Shown: in pieces, positions 34,676 through 43,223 of the stretch | How the letters are laid out: every line of letters starts with the position of its first letter | Numbering within the stretch: position 1 is the stretch's first letter | From: JBEBSD01 sp040394475 | Lineage (GTDB): Bacteria; Bacteroidota; Bacteroidia; Cytophagales; Spirosomataceae | Reading direction: 5' to 3' | DNA length: 64,000 nucleotides | Assembly (NCBI GenBank): GCA_040394475.1 | Contig: JBEBSD010000013.1 | Span: 1 to 64,000 of the forward strand | The notes under the pieces: model-generated | Databases searched by the model: none | What the model was told of the DNA's origin: nothing | Seen by the model: the letters and a program-made list of their open reading frames with translations, nothing else | Translations under genes and position numbers: made by a program

Positions 34676-36868
34676 ATGTTCCAGCCCAAACGTATACCAA
34701 TTGTGTTAATTCTTCTTGGCGTATCAGCGCTTTTCAGAGTTTCTGCTCAGGAAAAGGAAGATTTAATGCTTTACAACAATTGGCAGTATTATGGCGATGT
34801 GTCCAATACACTGTATACCACGCTCAGCCAAAGGGCTTTTAAGCAGTTAGAGGATAGGGATGAGGCGATCAGCAGGCTTCATACAGCAGCTGATTGGGAA
34901 GGTTATCAAAAGCAAGTAAGAAGGAAGTTAAATGCTGGTATGGGCGAGTTCCCACGGAAAACACCCCTCAATCCCATCGTTACCGGTGTCATCAGAAAAG
35001 ATGGCGTACGGATTGAAAAGCTCTATTTTGAGTCACTTCCCAATTATTACGTGACCGCCGCCCTGTTTATTCCCGAACATCATAAAGGCAGGCTCCCCGC
35101 TATACTATACTGCAGCGGGCATGGCGCCGACGGTTTCAGATCGGAAGTCTATCAGCAGGCAATACTCAACTATGTAAAAAAAGGATTTGTTGTATTGGCA
35201 TTTGATCCTATTGGTCAGGGGGAGCGGATACAATACCTGGATAGTTTGGGGCACAGCACTTTCGGGTCTACCGGGGAGCACTCTTATCCGGGCACACAAT
35301 TGTTTCTTTCCGGTCGATCTCCTGCGTACTACTTCATTTGGGACGGAATTCGGGCAATTGACTACCTGTTGACCCGCCCCGAAATCGACGGGGCCAGAAT
35401 CGGTTTGACCGGACGCTCCGGGGGTGGAACGCAAACCGCATTTATTGCAGCCTATGACGATCGTATCAAAGCGTATGCCCCGGAATGCTACGTTACTTCG
35501 TTCGGGAAGTTGTTGCGATCGGTTGGCCCTACCGATGCCGAGCAAAATCTTGTGGGGGCGCTTTATGATGGAATCGAAATTGCCGATATCCTTGCAGTCA
35601 GTGCTCCGAAACCCCTGATGATTATCAGTACAACGCAAGATTATTTTAGTATTCAGGGGGCAAGAGATGCGTACAGATTTTTGCAAAATATGTATCAGGC
35701 ATATGGAAAAAAGGACAATGTAGCGATGGCCGAGGACGATGCAAAACATGCTTCAACAAAGAAAAACAGGGAGAGTGCCTATCGCTTTTTTCAAAAACAC
35801 CTTAGTAATCCAGGCTCTGATACAGACGAAAAAGTAACGCTTCTTTCAAAGGAAGAACTGAATGTGACGCCTGACGGGAATATTTACAAATTACTTCCCG
35901 GACATGATTTATTTAGCCTGAGTAAAGCGTTTAGTGAGGAAATATTCCTAAAAAAAGCACAGGGCGTTACCAATGGCTCCCTTGCCAATAGAAATATACG
36001 CGAGGAAATAATAAAACATTCCGGCTACGAGAAGCACCTGCAAGGTCATTCTTCTGTTTTTTCGGGAAGGTTTCACCGATCTGAATATGCGGTGGAAAAA
36101 TACCTGGTCAAAGGGCCCGGCGATTACCATATTCCTTTACTATGGTTTAAACCTGAAAACTCCAATTGCCGGGTTGTCTTACTTTTAGATGAAAATGGGA
36201 AAGGCAATGCAGGAGGCGATTTGGCCGATAGCCTGGCAAAGGAAGGCTACGAAGTCGTAATACCCGATCTGGTCGGTATTGGGGAACTTGGAGGAGGATA
36301 CAACAGGGGAAGTGCTTTTATCCAAAATGTCCCGCTGAATGTCTGGTATCTGGGTGTCTTGACAAAAATGAGCCCCGTATCTCTTCGAATGGGTGAAATT
36401 CAACTATTGTCGGACTTTATCAGGTCAGGAAAGAAACCCTGTCAAAAAATTAGTGTAATCGGACAAGGCGCCTTGTGTACGGATGTATTGTATTCCGCTT
36501 TGCTTGATCCGGGATTTGAAGAGATTTTCCTCCTCGATCCTCTCATTTCCTATCGGAGCATTTTATCCGAGAAATACTATAAAACTAAATATATACTCTC
36601 ATCTGTTCCCGGAGCAGCTGCTAACTACGACCTTCCCGATTTGATCAAAATAGTAGCGCCCGTAAAAATCTTTATCTATAATCCAGTGGATGCCAAGGGA
36701 TTCCCTGTAGATAGTAATTTGGTGATGTCGGCCTATTCAGACGCTATCAATGAATACAAAATAAAAGGAAAAATGAATAATGTCAGTATCCGGAGAAAGG
36801 ATTACAATAGTCTGTTTGTCGAAGTATCGGATGGATTAAAGTTATTTCTATCATTACAAAACAACTAA
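34676..36868 (+). CDS. secreted alpha/beta-hydrolase, acetylxylan-esterase-like, with second hydrolase-like half
   Basis: This 730-residue protein has a signal peptide ending around VSAQ (residue 25). The first half is an alpha/beta hydrolase: PAILYCSGHGADGF, FVVLAFDPIGQGERIQYL, and the nucleophile elbow GRSGGG with S248; DDAKHAS supplies the likely His. The second half (about 480-730) repeats the fold loosely (CRVVLLLDENGKG, YEVVIPDLVGIGELGGG, ISVIGQGALCTDVLYSALLDPGFEEIFLLDPL) but lacks a GxSxG, so it may be a degenerate duplicate. It probably removes ester groups from the polysaccharide imported by locus 2. It is the last gene of the tight SusCD2 operon. Confidence 0.82.
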   Translation: MFQPKRIPIVLILLGVSALFRVSAQEKEDLMLYNNWQYYGDVSNTLYTTLSQRAFKQLEDRDEAISRLHTAADWEGYQKQVRRKLNAGMGEFPRKTPLNPIVTGVIRKDGVRIEKLYFESLPNYYVTAALFIPEHHKGRLPAILYCSGHGADGFRSEVYQQAILNYVKKGFVVLAFDPIGQGERIQYLDSLGHSTFGSTGEHSYPGTQLFLSGRSPAYYFIWDGIRAIDYLLTRPEIDGARIGLTGRSGGGTQTAFIAAYDDRIKAYAPECYVTSFGKLLRSVGPTDAEQNLVGALYDGIEIADILAVSAPKPLMIISTTQDYFSIQGARDAYRFLQNMYQAYGKKDNVAMAEDDAKHASTKKNRESAYRFFQKHLSNPGSDTDEKVTLLSKEELNVTPDGNIYKLLPGHDLFSLSKAFSEEIFLKKAQGVTNGSLANRNIREEIIKHSGYEKHLQGHSSVFSGRFHRSEYAVEKYLVKGPGDYHIPLLWFKPENSNCRVVLLLDENGKGNAGGDLADSLAKEGYEVVIPDLVGIGELGGGYNRGSAFIQNVPLNVWYLGVLTKMSPVSLRMGEIQLLSDFIRSGKKPCQKISVIGQGALCTDVLYSALLDPGFEEIFLLDPLISYRSILSEKYYKTKYILSSVPGAAANYDLPDLIKIVAPVKIFIYNPVDAKGFPVDSNLVMSAYSDAINEYKIKGKMNNVSIRRKDYNSLFVEVSDGLKLFLSLQNN

Positions 36869-37041
36869 TTATCTTCTATTTCTTTAGGAGATGATACACT
36901 GACCGGTTGACAAAGGAATGCATCCTTCCGGTAAAGCAACCCCCTTCCCTCAAAAATCCAGCCGATTACCAATAGCCACATGGGTATAAAATAGAACGGG
37001 AAGTGTTTCTAAATAAAACACTCTTGTTTTATTATCAGCCC

Positions 37042-38025
37042 ATGATTGGAAACTATTTGCTGCTATGCGTGCTGTTAGTGCTATCCGGAAACCCGGGACA
37101 ACGCACTCCTCCGGATACTGCCGGGGAGACGGACGTGGTGGACGTCATTTTAGATACCGACATGGATTCGGACGTGGACGATGTAGGCGCGCTGGCCATG
37201 CTCCATGCCTATGAGCGCCTGGGAAAAGCACGTATCCTGGGAGTGATCGTGACGAGCGACGAGGCCCACAGCGCGGCCTGTACGGACGCGGTTAATACTT
37301 ATTTTGGGCGCGGGGATTTGCCGATAGGAGTAAGTCAGCGGGACTCGCTTACCGCTTTTTCAAAGTATACACGGCAAATCGCAGCAGAATTTCCGCACCG
37401 GATACGTACTGCCGGAATGGCCGAAAACGGAACGGCGCTCTACCGCCGCCTGCTCGCCCGGGCAGCTGATACCAGCGTGGTGATTATCACCATCGGGCAC
37501 CTTACGAGTTTGAGCCGGCTGCTCGATTCGCCGCCGGATACCATAAGCCCGCTCAGCGGCAGGGAGTTGGTGAACCGGAAAGTCAAAAGCTGGTCCTGCA
37601 TGGGCGGGCGGTTTCCGCAAGGTAAGGAAGCCAATTTCTATCGCCCCGATCCGGCCTCGACCGTCAACTGCCTGGCGAAATGGGAGCGCCCTGTCACGTT
37701 TGCGGGCTGGGAAGTAGGGAATCAGCTGATAACGGGCGGAGCCGAATTCAAATCACGTGCGAACCCGCATAGCCCTGTCTACCGGGCCTATCAGCTCTAC
37801 AATGGATTTAAGGGCAGGGCCAGCTGGGACCAGGTGTCTGTTTTGGAAGCGGTAGAAAAATCCGGTACCGCATTTAATGTAAAAAGGGACGGATACTGCG
37901 TAGCAGCGCCCGACGGCTCCAATGAATGGAAAGCGCCAACCAACGGATTGCACGGCTATTTGACGATCAAAGCTGACCCGGAAGCCATCAGGGACCGCAT
38001 AGAGAACTTAATGCTGGAACAGTAG
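37042..38025 (+). CDS. exported nucleoside hydrolase-like protein
   Basis: This 327-residue protein starts at ATG 37042. A GTG 39 bp upstream also opens the frame, but the signal peptide (MIGNYLLLCVLLVLSG) begins here. The metal/ribose-binding motif DTDMDSDVDDVGAL is the hallmark of inosine-uridine-preferring nucleoside hydrolases. Further signatures are VVIITIGHLTSLSRLL and FAGWEVGNQLITG. Export is unusual for classical purine salvage. In Bacteroidota loci this subfamily is often found beside glycosidases and may cleave other N- or O-ribosyl-type bonds. It is 173 bp after the esterase and 39 bp before the next glycosidase gene. Confidence 0.85.
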   Translation: MIGNYLLLCVLLVLSGNPGQRTPPDTAGETDVVDVILDTDMDSDVDDVGALAMLHAYERLGKARILGVIVTSDEAHSAACTDAVNTYFGRGDLPIGVSQRDSLTAFSKYTRQIAAEFPHRIRTAGMAENGTALYRRLLARAADTSVVIITIGHLTSLSRLLDSPPDTISPLSGRELVNRKVKSWSCMGGRFPQGKEANFYRPDPASTVNCLAKWERPVTFAGWEVGNQLITGGAEFKSRANPHSPVYRAYQLYNGFKGRASWDQVSVLEAVEKSGTAFNVKRDGYCVAAPDGSNEWKAPTNGLHGYLTIKADPEAIRDRIENLMLEQ

Positions 38026-38064
38026 CGGCCGACCGACAACAAGGTAATCCTAACAACCGACGAA

Positions 38065-39696
38065 ATGACAACTCAAACAAAAACACTCTTTTGCCTGACA
38101 ACTGCGTATTTTTTTATCTGCACCCTAACGGCTGCGTTCGGGCAAACGCCGGTCTGGACAATCTATGAAAGGGAGTTTCAGAGCACAAAAGATTATAATA
38201 ACCCCCTGTACGACCTGAAGCGGTTTGCGGTCAGTTTTCAATCTCCTTCCGGCAAGGTAAGCACGATAAACGGCTTCTGGGACGGGGAAAGGACCTGGAA
38301 AGTCCGCTTCCAACCCGCCGAAACAGGAACCTGGACCTACCGTTCGTTCGCATCTGACACCTTGAATACAGGTTTGCACGGGATACAAGGCAGTTTTGAA
38401 AGTACAGCCTCCACCGACCCCAGGGACATTTATACCAAGGGCGCTATCGTCCGGCCCCAAGGGTCTTATTACCTGTCTCACGCCAATGGCGCCCCCTTTT
38501 TTCTCACAGCCTGCACCGCCTGGAACGGTACGCTCAAATCGACGGAAGCAGAATGGGAAACCTACCTGGCCGACCGTGTAAAAAACCACTATAACGTCAT
38601 ACAGTTTACCGCCACACAATGGCGGGGAGGTGATCAGAACAGCGAAGGCCAGGTGGCGTTTGAAGGCAGCGGACGTATCCGCATCAACCCTGCCTATTTC
38701 CAACACCTGGACAAAAAGGTAGATGCGATCAACCGGCACGGCCTGGTGGCGGCGCCGGTGCTCCTGTGGGCGCTGCCCGTTGGCGCGGGGAGGGAACTCA
38801 GCCCGGGGTACCACCTGCCCGAACCGGAAGCCATCTTACTTGCCGATTACATGGTGGCCCGCTATGGAGGCCACCATGTAATCTGGATACTGGGCGGCGA
38901 CGGCAACTATATAAAAGAATACGAACAACGCTGGAAAAACATCGGAAGGGCCGTTTTCGGGGGAGAACATCCGGGTGTGGTCGCGCTGCATTCTATGGGC
39001 AAGTCCTGGATCGGGAAAGAATATGCGCAGGAGGAATGGCTGGACATCATCGGCTACCAAACGGGCCATAACGCCCAGGCCAATACAATCGATTGGATGA
39101 CCAAAGGTCCGGTAGCCCGTGAATGGACCCAACTGCCTCCCAAGGTATTCATCAACCTGGAGCCGTGTTACGAAGACATTTCACCGGCCATCAAAGCCAA
39201 AGAGGTGCGTAATGCCAGCTACTGGAGCCTTTTTGCCACCCCGGTGGCGGGCATTGCCTATGGCGCCAATGCCATCTGGCCGTGGATACGCAAGGGCGAG
39301 GAAATCCTCAACCACGGCAAGCCGGCCTACCTGAGAACATGGGACGAGAGCATCCGCCTGCCGGGCAGCGTACAGATCGGCAAGCTCGCACGGTTGATGA
39401 CGCAGTATGAGTGGTGGCAGTTAAAACCGGCTCCCGGGCTTCTGGTGCAACAAAGTACGAAAGCCGGGGAGTATCTATCGGTGGTGCGCTCCGATGATTA
39501 TCGTACCATTATGGCCTACGTACCGGTACGGACGACCCTGAAAATCCGGAATCCTTCCGGGGTGACCTACAAAGGAAGCTGGTTCGATCCGGAATCAGGC
39601 CAAACGGCAAAAGCCACGCTGCTTACCGGGCCGGGTCTTATTGAGACAACATCGCCTAAGGAAGGAGACCTGGTGCTGATTTTAGAGAAAGAATAG
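38065..39696 (+). CDS. secreted glycoside hydrolase, DUF5060-DUF4038 (GH140-like)
   Basis: This 543-residue protein has a signal peptide (about 1-26). A DUF5060 beta-domain follows (about 30-120; VWTIYEREFQSTKDYNNPLYD, VSTINGFWDGERTWKVRFQPAETGTWTY). Next is a DUF4038-type TIM barrel (about 140-440; FFLTACTAWNGTLKSTEAEWETYLADRVKNHYNVIQFTAT, VIWILGGDGNY, INLEPCYED). A small C-terminal beta-domain (TTLKIRNPSGVTYKGSWFDPESG) closes it. Related GH140 enzymes release apiose from pectin rhamnogalacturonan II. Conserved acids are visible in ILGGDGN and INLEPCYED. The actual linkage is unknown. It is co-directional with its neighbours, with gaps of 39 and 60 bp. Confidence 0.85.
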   Translation: MTTQTKTLFCLTTAYFFICTLTAAFGQTPVWTIYEREFQSTKDYNNPLYDLKRFAVSFQSPSGKVSTINGFWDGERTWKVRFQPAETGTWTYRSFASDTLNTGLHGIQGSFESTASTDPRDIYTKGAIVRPQGSYYLSHANGAPFFLTACTAWNGTLKSTEAEWETYLADRVKNHYNVIQFTATQWRGGDQNSEGQVAFEGSGRIRINPAYFQHLDKKVDAINRHGLVAAPVLLWALPVGAGRELSPGYHLPEPEAILLADYMVARYGGHHVIWILGGDGNYIKEYEQRWKNIGRAVFGGEHPGVVALHSMGKSWIGKEYAQEEWLDIIGYQTGHNAQANTIDWMTKGPVAREWTQLPPKVFINLEPCYEDISPAIKAKEVRNASYWSLFATPVAGIAYGANAIWPWIRKGEEILNHGKPAYLRTWDESIRLPGSVQIGKLARLMTQYEWWQLKPAPGLLVQQSTKAGEYLSVVRSDDYRTIMAYVPVRTTLKIRNPSGVTYKGSWFDPESGQTAKATLLTGPGLIETTSPKEGDLVLILEKE

Positions 39697-39756
39697 TCAT
39701 CGCCGGCATTTATCCGGCTTTCACGGCAGGAGAATTAAAAGCATAAACATTCAAAA

Positions 39757-40863
39757 ATGAAAAAGCATTTAATCAGACGCGGGTGGCTGCTGTTTCTAGT
39801 CATAGGATATACTCCCATCGTCATTCACGGACAATCCGCCCGGACAACGGTAACAATCAAAGGTGAAAAATGGCACCTCAACGGCGAGCCCACCCTGAAA
39901 GGAAAAAGCTGGAAAGGATACACCGTTGAAGGCCTGCTGCCCAATGCACGCATGGTACAGGGAATTTATGACGACCTGAACCCGGAGACCCGAAACCTTT
40001 GGAAGTATCCCGACACCGGCCAATGGGATGCGGAACGGAACAACATGGAATTTCTTGGCGCAATGGCAGAATGGCGTGCCGCCGGACTGCTGGCCATTAC
40101 GCTCAACCTGCAGGGCGGCAGTCCGCAAGGATATTCGCAGCAGCAGCCCTGGCATAATTCGGCCATTGATGAAGCGGGACAGCTCCGACACGACTACATG
40201 AACCGGCTGGAAAAAATCATCGTCAAAGCAGATCAACTGGGTATGGTCGTCATACTGGGCCTGTTTTATTTCGGTCAGGACCAGCGGATTAACAACGAAG
40301 CGGGGGTAGTACGCGCCGTTGACAACACCGTGGACTGGCTTTTTAAGAAAGGCTTCCGGAATGTCGTGATCGAGGTAGCCAACGAATGTGATAACAACAA
40401 ATACGACCACGCTATCATCCAACCGGACAGGGTCTGCGAATTAATTGAGCGCATACAAAGTCAGCACCGCGACGGGTACAGGTTGCTCGTCGGCACAAGC
40501 TTCAACGGCGGACGTATTCCTTCGAATGACGTAATAGCGAAATCCGATTACATTCTCGTGCACGGAAACGGCGTGAAAACACCCGCCGGTATCAACAATA
40601 TGGTGAACACCATCCGGAACAGAAGCAGCTATACCCCCAAACCCATCGTGTACAACGAGGACGATCATTTTGATTTCGAGAAACCGCTCAATCACTTTAC
40701 GGCGGCCACAAGCGCTTATGCTTCCTGGGGCTACTTCGACTATAGGATGGACGGAGAGCGCTTCCATGAGGGCTACCAGAGTGTGCCGGTCGACTGGACA
40801 ATCGGCTCCGAAAGAAAAAGAGGCTTTTTTAAACAGGTAAAAGAAATGACGGGAGGCAGATGA
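39757..40863 (+). CDS. secreted clan GH-A-type glycoside hydrolase
   Basis: This 368-residue protein has a signal peptide ending around VIHGQ (residue 26). It folds as a TIM-barrel glycosidase: the acid/base Glu210 in VIEVANECDNN and probable nucleophile Glu301 in PIVYNEDDHFDF are 91 residues apart, as expected for retaining clan GH-A (GH5-like) enzymes. The N-terminal WHLNGEPTLKGKSWKG segment is typical of such proteins. The substrate is unknown. It is the last gene of the locus 2 enzyme set. Confidence 0.75.
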   Translation: MKKHLIRRGWLLFLVIGYTPIVIHGQSARTTVTIKGEKWHLNGEPTLKGKSWKGYTVEGLLPNARMVQGIYDDLNPETRNLWKYPDTGQWDAERNNMEFLGAMAEWRAAGLLAITLNLQGGSPQGYSQQQPWHNSAIDEAGQLRHDYMNRLEKIIVKADQLGMVVILGLFYFGQDQRINNEAGVVRAVDNTVDWLFKKGFRNVVIEVANECDNNKYDHAIIQPDRVCELIERIQSQHRDGYRLLVGTSFNGGRIPSNDVIAKSDYILVHGNGVKTPAGINNMVNTIRNRSSYTPKPIVYNEDDHFDFEKPLNHFTAATSAYASWGYFDYRMDGERFHEGYQSVPVDWTIGSERKRGFFKQVKEMTGGR

Positions 40864-41065
40864 AGCTGCTTTTTCCGGGGCCGCCGTACCGGCAAAGCGC
40901 CAATGCCAGGATTTCCCGGGAAGCCTCGGACTCGTTCCGACTACCTTCGAATAGGCCGGATGATTGTCTCCCAGAAATCCGACTGGCATTTCATCGAAAT
41001 GCTCCTGAATTGAAGCGATCATGTGCCCCAACCCGCAAAACAGGTAAATTATTTATCAATATCAT

Positions 41066-41073
41066 TATATTTG
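41066..41073 (+). promoter_or_regulatory. -7 element TATATTTG before the locus 3 sigma gene
   Basis: A perfect TAnnTTTG lies 64 bp before the sigma start at 41138 and suggests housekeeping-sigma transcription of this ECF gene, unlike locus 1. The -33 box is not clear. The remainder of the 40864-41137 gap shows no supported gene. Confidence 0.45.
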
Positions 41074-41137
41074 CATGAATAGTTACTCTAAAGCATTCCA
41101 TCGACTAACCGCATAGGGTCAGCTAAACCGTAATCCC

Positions 41138-41704
41138 ATGGAGGAGATGTTAAGAATAGCTAACGGAGATGAACAGGCGTTCTCCCGGCTGTTCCACCGT
41201 TATCGGGATAAAATATATGCTGTGGCCTTTAAGCTGACGGATTCTTCCTTTATTGCGGGAGAAGTCGTGCAGGAAGTTTTTTTAAAAGTCTGGACGAGAA
41301 GAGATACACTCCGCGGGATAAGCGACCCCGAGGGTTATCTCTTTATCATGGCCCGTAATTGCGTATTTACCAATCTGAAAAAGATTGCCCGCCGGCAAAC
41401 CACCGAATCAGACTGGCAATCCTTGGCTGACGTATCCGAAAACAGTACCGAGAATCAGGTAGCAACGGATGAATATGCGGAGATTTTTCGGCAGGCAATC
41501 GAGATCCTGCCGCTTCAGCAGAAACAGGTCTATCTATTGAGCCAGGAAGAAGAGATGACCCGTAACGAAATTGCTGAATTACTGCAAATCTCTCCTGAAA
41601 CTGTAAAAACTCATCTCTCAAGAGCGATGAAAGTGGTTCGCGCGTACTTTACTTCCCGGCTGGGCATCACCATTTCACTCTTCTTCATTTTCTTCCTTAT
41701 TTAA
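41138..41704 (+). CDS. ECF sigma factor of locus 3
   Basis: This 188-residue protein has region 2 (AFSRLFHRYRDKIYAVAFKLTDSSFIAGEVVQEVFLKVWTRRDTLRGI, GYLFIMARNCVFTNLKK) and region 4 (AIEILPLQQKQVYLLSQEEEMTRNEIAELLQISPETVKTHLSRAMKVVRAYF). It ends in a very hydrophobic tail (LGITISLFFIFFLI), as many FecI-like sigma factors beside SusC genes do. The FecR gene starts 99 bp downstream. It should respond to the STN domain of the locus 3 SusC via FecR. Confidence 0.93.
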   Translation: MEEMLRIANGDEQAFSRLFHRYRDKIYAVAFKLTDSSFIAGEVVQEVFLKVWTRRDTLRGISDPEGYLFIMARNCVFTNLKKIARRQTTESDWQSLADVSENSTENQVATDEYAEIFRQAIEILPLQQKQVYLLSQEEEMTRNEIAELLQISPETVKTHLSRAMKVVRAYFTSRLGITISLFFIFFLI

Positions 41705-41705
41705 C

Positions 41706-41770
41706 ACTTTTTCAAAAAACATCCAGGCTTGTCCCCCAAGGGGTAAGTGAGAGGAGTCTTTATAGCAAAG
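41706..41770 (+). promoter_or_regulatory. possible ECF-type promoter of the locus 3 FecR gene
   Basis: A T-run/A-run (CTTTTTCAAAAAA, 41706-41718) is followed by AGGGGTAAG (about 41739) and TCTTTATAG. The GGGTA box resembles the -35-like half of the locus 1 promoters (GATTAGGGTA), but the -10 side differs. A start downstream of 41765 agrees with FecR translation from the ATG at 41804 rather than a GTG at 41747. Confidence 0.35.
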
Positions 41771-41803
41771 ACGAAACCAGGTACGCAATCAAAATGCACG
41801 AAC

Positions 41804-43048
41804 ATGTCCAGTGAGCGGATCAGCTATTTGTTTTACCGGCACTATGAAAAAACGGCTTCTCCCGCCGAGCGGACCGAGTTGATGCAATTGATACAGTCCG
41901 GTGTCTATCATGAAGCGCTTAAAACAGGTATCCTGGACGTACTCACAAAAGAAAAAGGAGATTACAAGCTTTCTCATGCGGCAGCCGAACAAATCCTCTC
42001 TGCAATTCTCCAAAAAGGAGTGGATTCACTTGTCCTCCCGTCTTCCAATGAGCTGGCTGAAAGCCGCAATTTCACTGAAGAGTCACGAGCGTTCAGGATT
42101 TCATGGATTCCGAAACTGGCTGCGGCATCAGCCATCGTTCTGGCATCATTGCTGGGCTATCACCTCTGGGACAAGGATGCCGGCAACGGAGAAACACCCA
42201 TCTCCCTGACGGGCGCAACTGCTGATCTTCCGCCAGGGAAAGACAAAGCCATGCTTTCGCTGTCAAACGGGACCCGTTTAGATCTGGACAGCCCTGATAC
42301 GGAGGCGTTGCTCCGACAGCTCGGTATCAGTAACGATCACAACAAAGGAGAGCTTACCTACCGCTCTACTTCAGCAACCATCGGGTACAGTACGCTGACA
42401 ACCCCCTTCGGCGGGCAATATAAATTGGTGCTTCCTGACGGCTCGAAAGCCTGGTTAAATGCGGGATCGATGTTAACGTTTCCCAACACTTTTGAAAAGG
42501 ACAGGAGAACCATTGAAATGAGCGGCGAAATCTATTTTGAGATAGCCCCTGATCCGGCAAAGCCGTTTATTGTTACGGTAAAAAGTACGGCAGATCAAAA
42601 GGAAACAGAAGTGAAAGTGTTAGGGACGCATTTTAACATCTCCTCTTATTCCGATGAGCCCCAAATCAAAACCACCTTGCTGGAGGGCTCGGTCGAAATA
42701 GCACGTAACGGCATTTCCAAAAGATTACATCCCGGACAGCAGGCCCAAATTGAACAGCGCTCAAGAGAGCCGGCTATCAACATCAAAAGTGTCGATGCCG
42801 TCAATGCGGTCGCCTGGAAAGACGGTCGCTTCGAGTTTAATGACAATATCAAAGATATTATGAGGCAAATCGCCCGCTGGTATGATGTAGAGATCGTTTA
42901 TGAAGGCGACGTCGGCAGCAAATCGTTTGCCGGTACGATTCCCCGAAAGAATCAGATTTCTGACGTATTGAAAATGCTGGAGCTTACGGACGGTATCCGT
43001 TTCAAGATCGAGGGCCGTACTATAATTGTGAGGGCCGTGCCCATTTAA
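41804..43048 (+). CDS. FecR-family anti-sigma factor of locus 3
   Basis: This 414-residue protein starts at ATG 41804 (MSSERISYLFYRHYEKTASPAERTEL). One transmembrane segment lies at about 103-121 (LAAASAIVLASLLGYHLW). The periplasmic part includes the long FecR region (LSNGTRLDLDSPDTEALLRQLGI, LVLPDGSKAWLNAGSMLTFPNTFEKDRRTIEMSGEIYFEIAPDPAKPFIVTV, VLGTHFNISSYSDEPQIKTTLLEGSVEI). A DUF4974 end follows (DGRFEFNDNIKDIMRQIARWYDVEIVYEGDV). The layout is typical. The SusC gene follows after 175 bp, so SusC probably has its own promoter. Confidence 0.92.
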   Translation: MSSERISYLFYRHYEKTASPAERTELMQLIQSGVYHEALKTGILDVLTKEKGDYKLSHAAAEQILSAILQKGVDSLVLPSSNELAESRNFTEESRAFRISWIPKLAAASAIVLASLLGYHLWDKDAGNGETPISLTGATADLPPGKDKAMLSLSNGTRLDLDSPDTEALLRQLGISNDHNKGELTYRSTSATIGYSTLTTPFGGQYKLVLPDGSKAWLNAGSMLTFPNTFEKDRRTIEMSGEIYFEIAPDPAKPFIVTVKSTADQKETEVKVLGTHFNISSYSDEPQIKTTLLEGSVEIARNGISKRLHPGQQAQIEQRSREPAINIKSVDAVNAVAWKDGRFEFNDNIKDIMRQIARWYDVEIVYEGDVGSKSFAGTIPRKNQISDVLKMLELTDGIRFKIEGRTIIVRAVPI

Positions 43049-43223
43049 AATCACCTGAAATCCAACCTGAAACCTATTATGACAAATTCTACCTGAACTC
43101 GATCCCCGCAAGACTTCTATCAAAAAAAGCCGGATACGCTCGTAACGTACCCGACCCGAATTGGAGTAAGACTGCGATCATTTGGCGAAACGATTGTAAC
43201 ATTCTAACCCAACCATCAAAATT

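Noticed and set aside
40864..41031. Minus-strand open frame (beginning MGHMIASIQEHFDEMPVGF) continuing into the antisense strand of the glycosidase gene.
   Set aside because: Most of it is antisense to a clear gene. The short intergenic part has no recognised family, so it is not supported as a gene or remnant.
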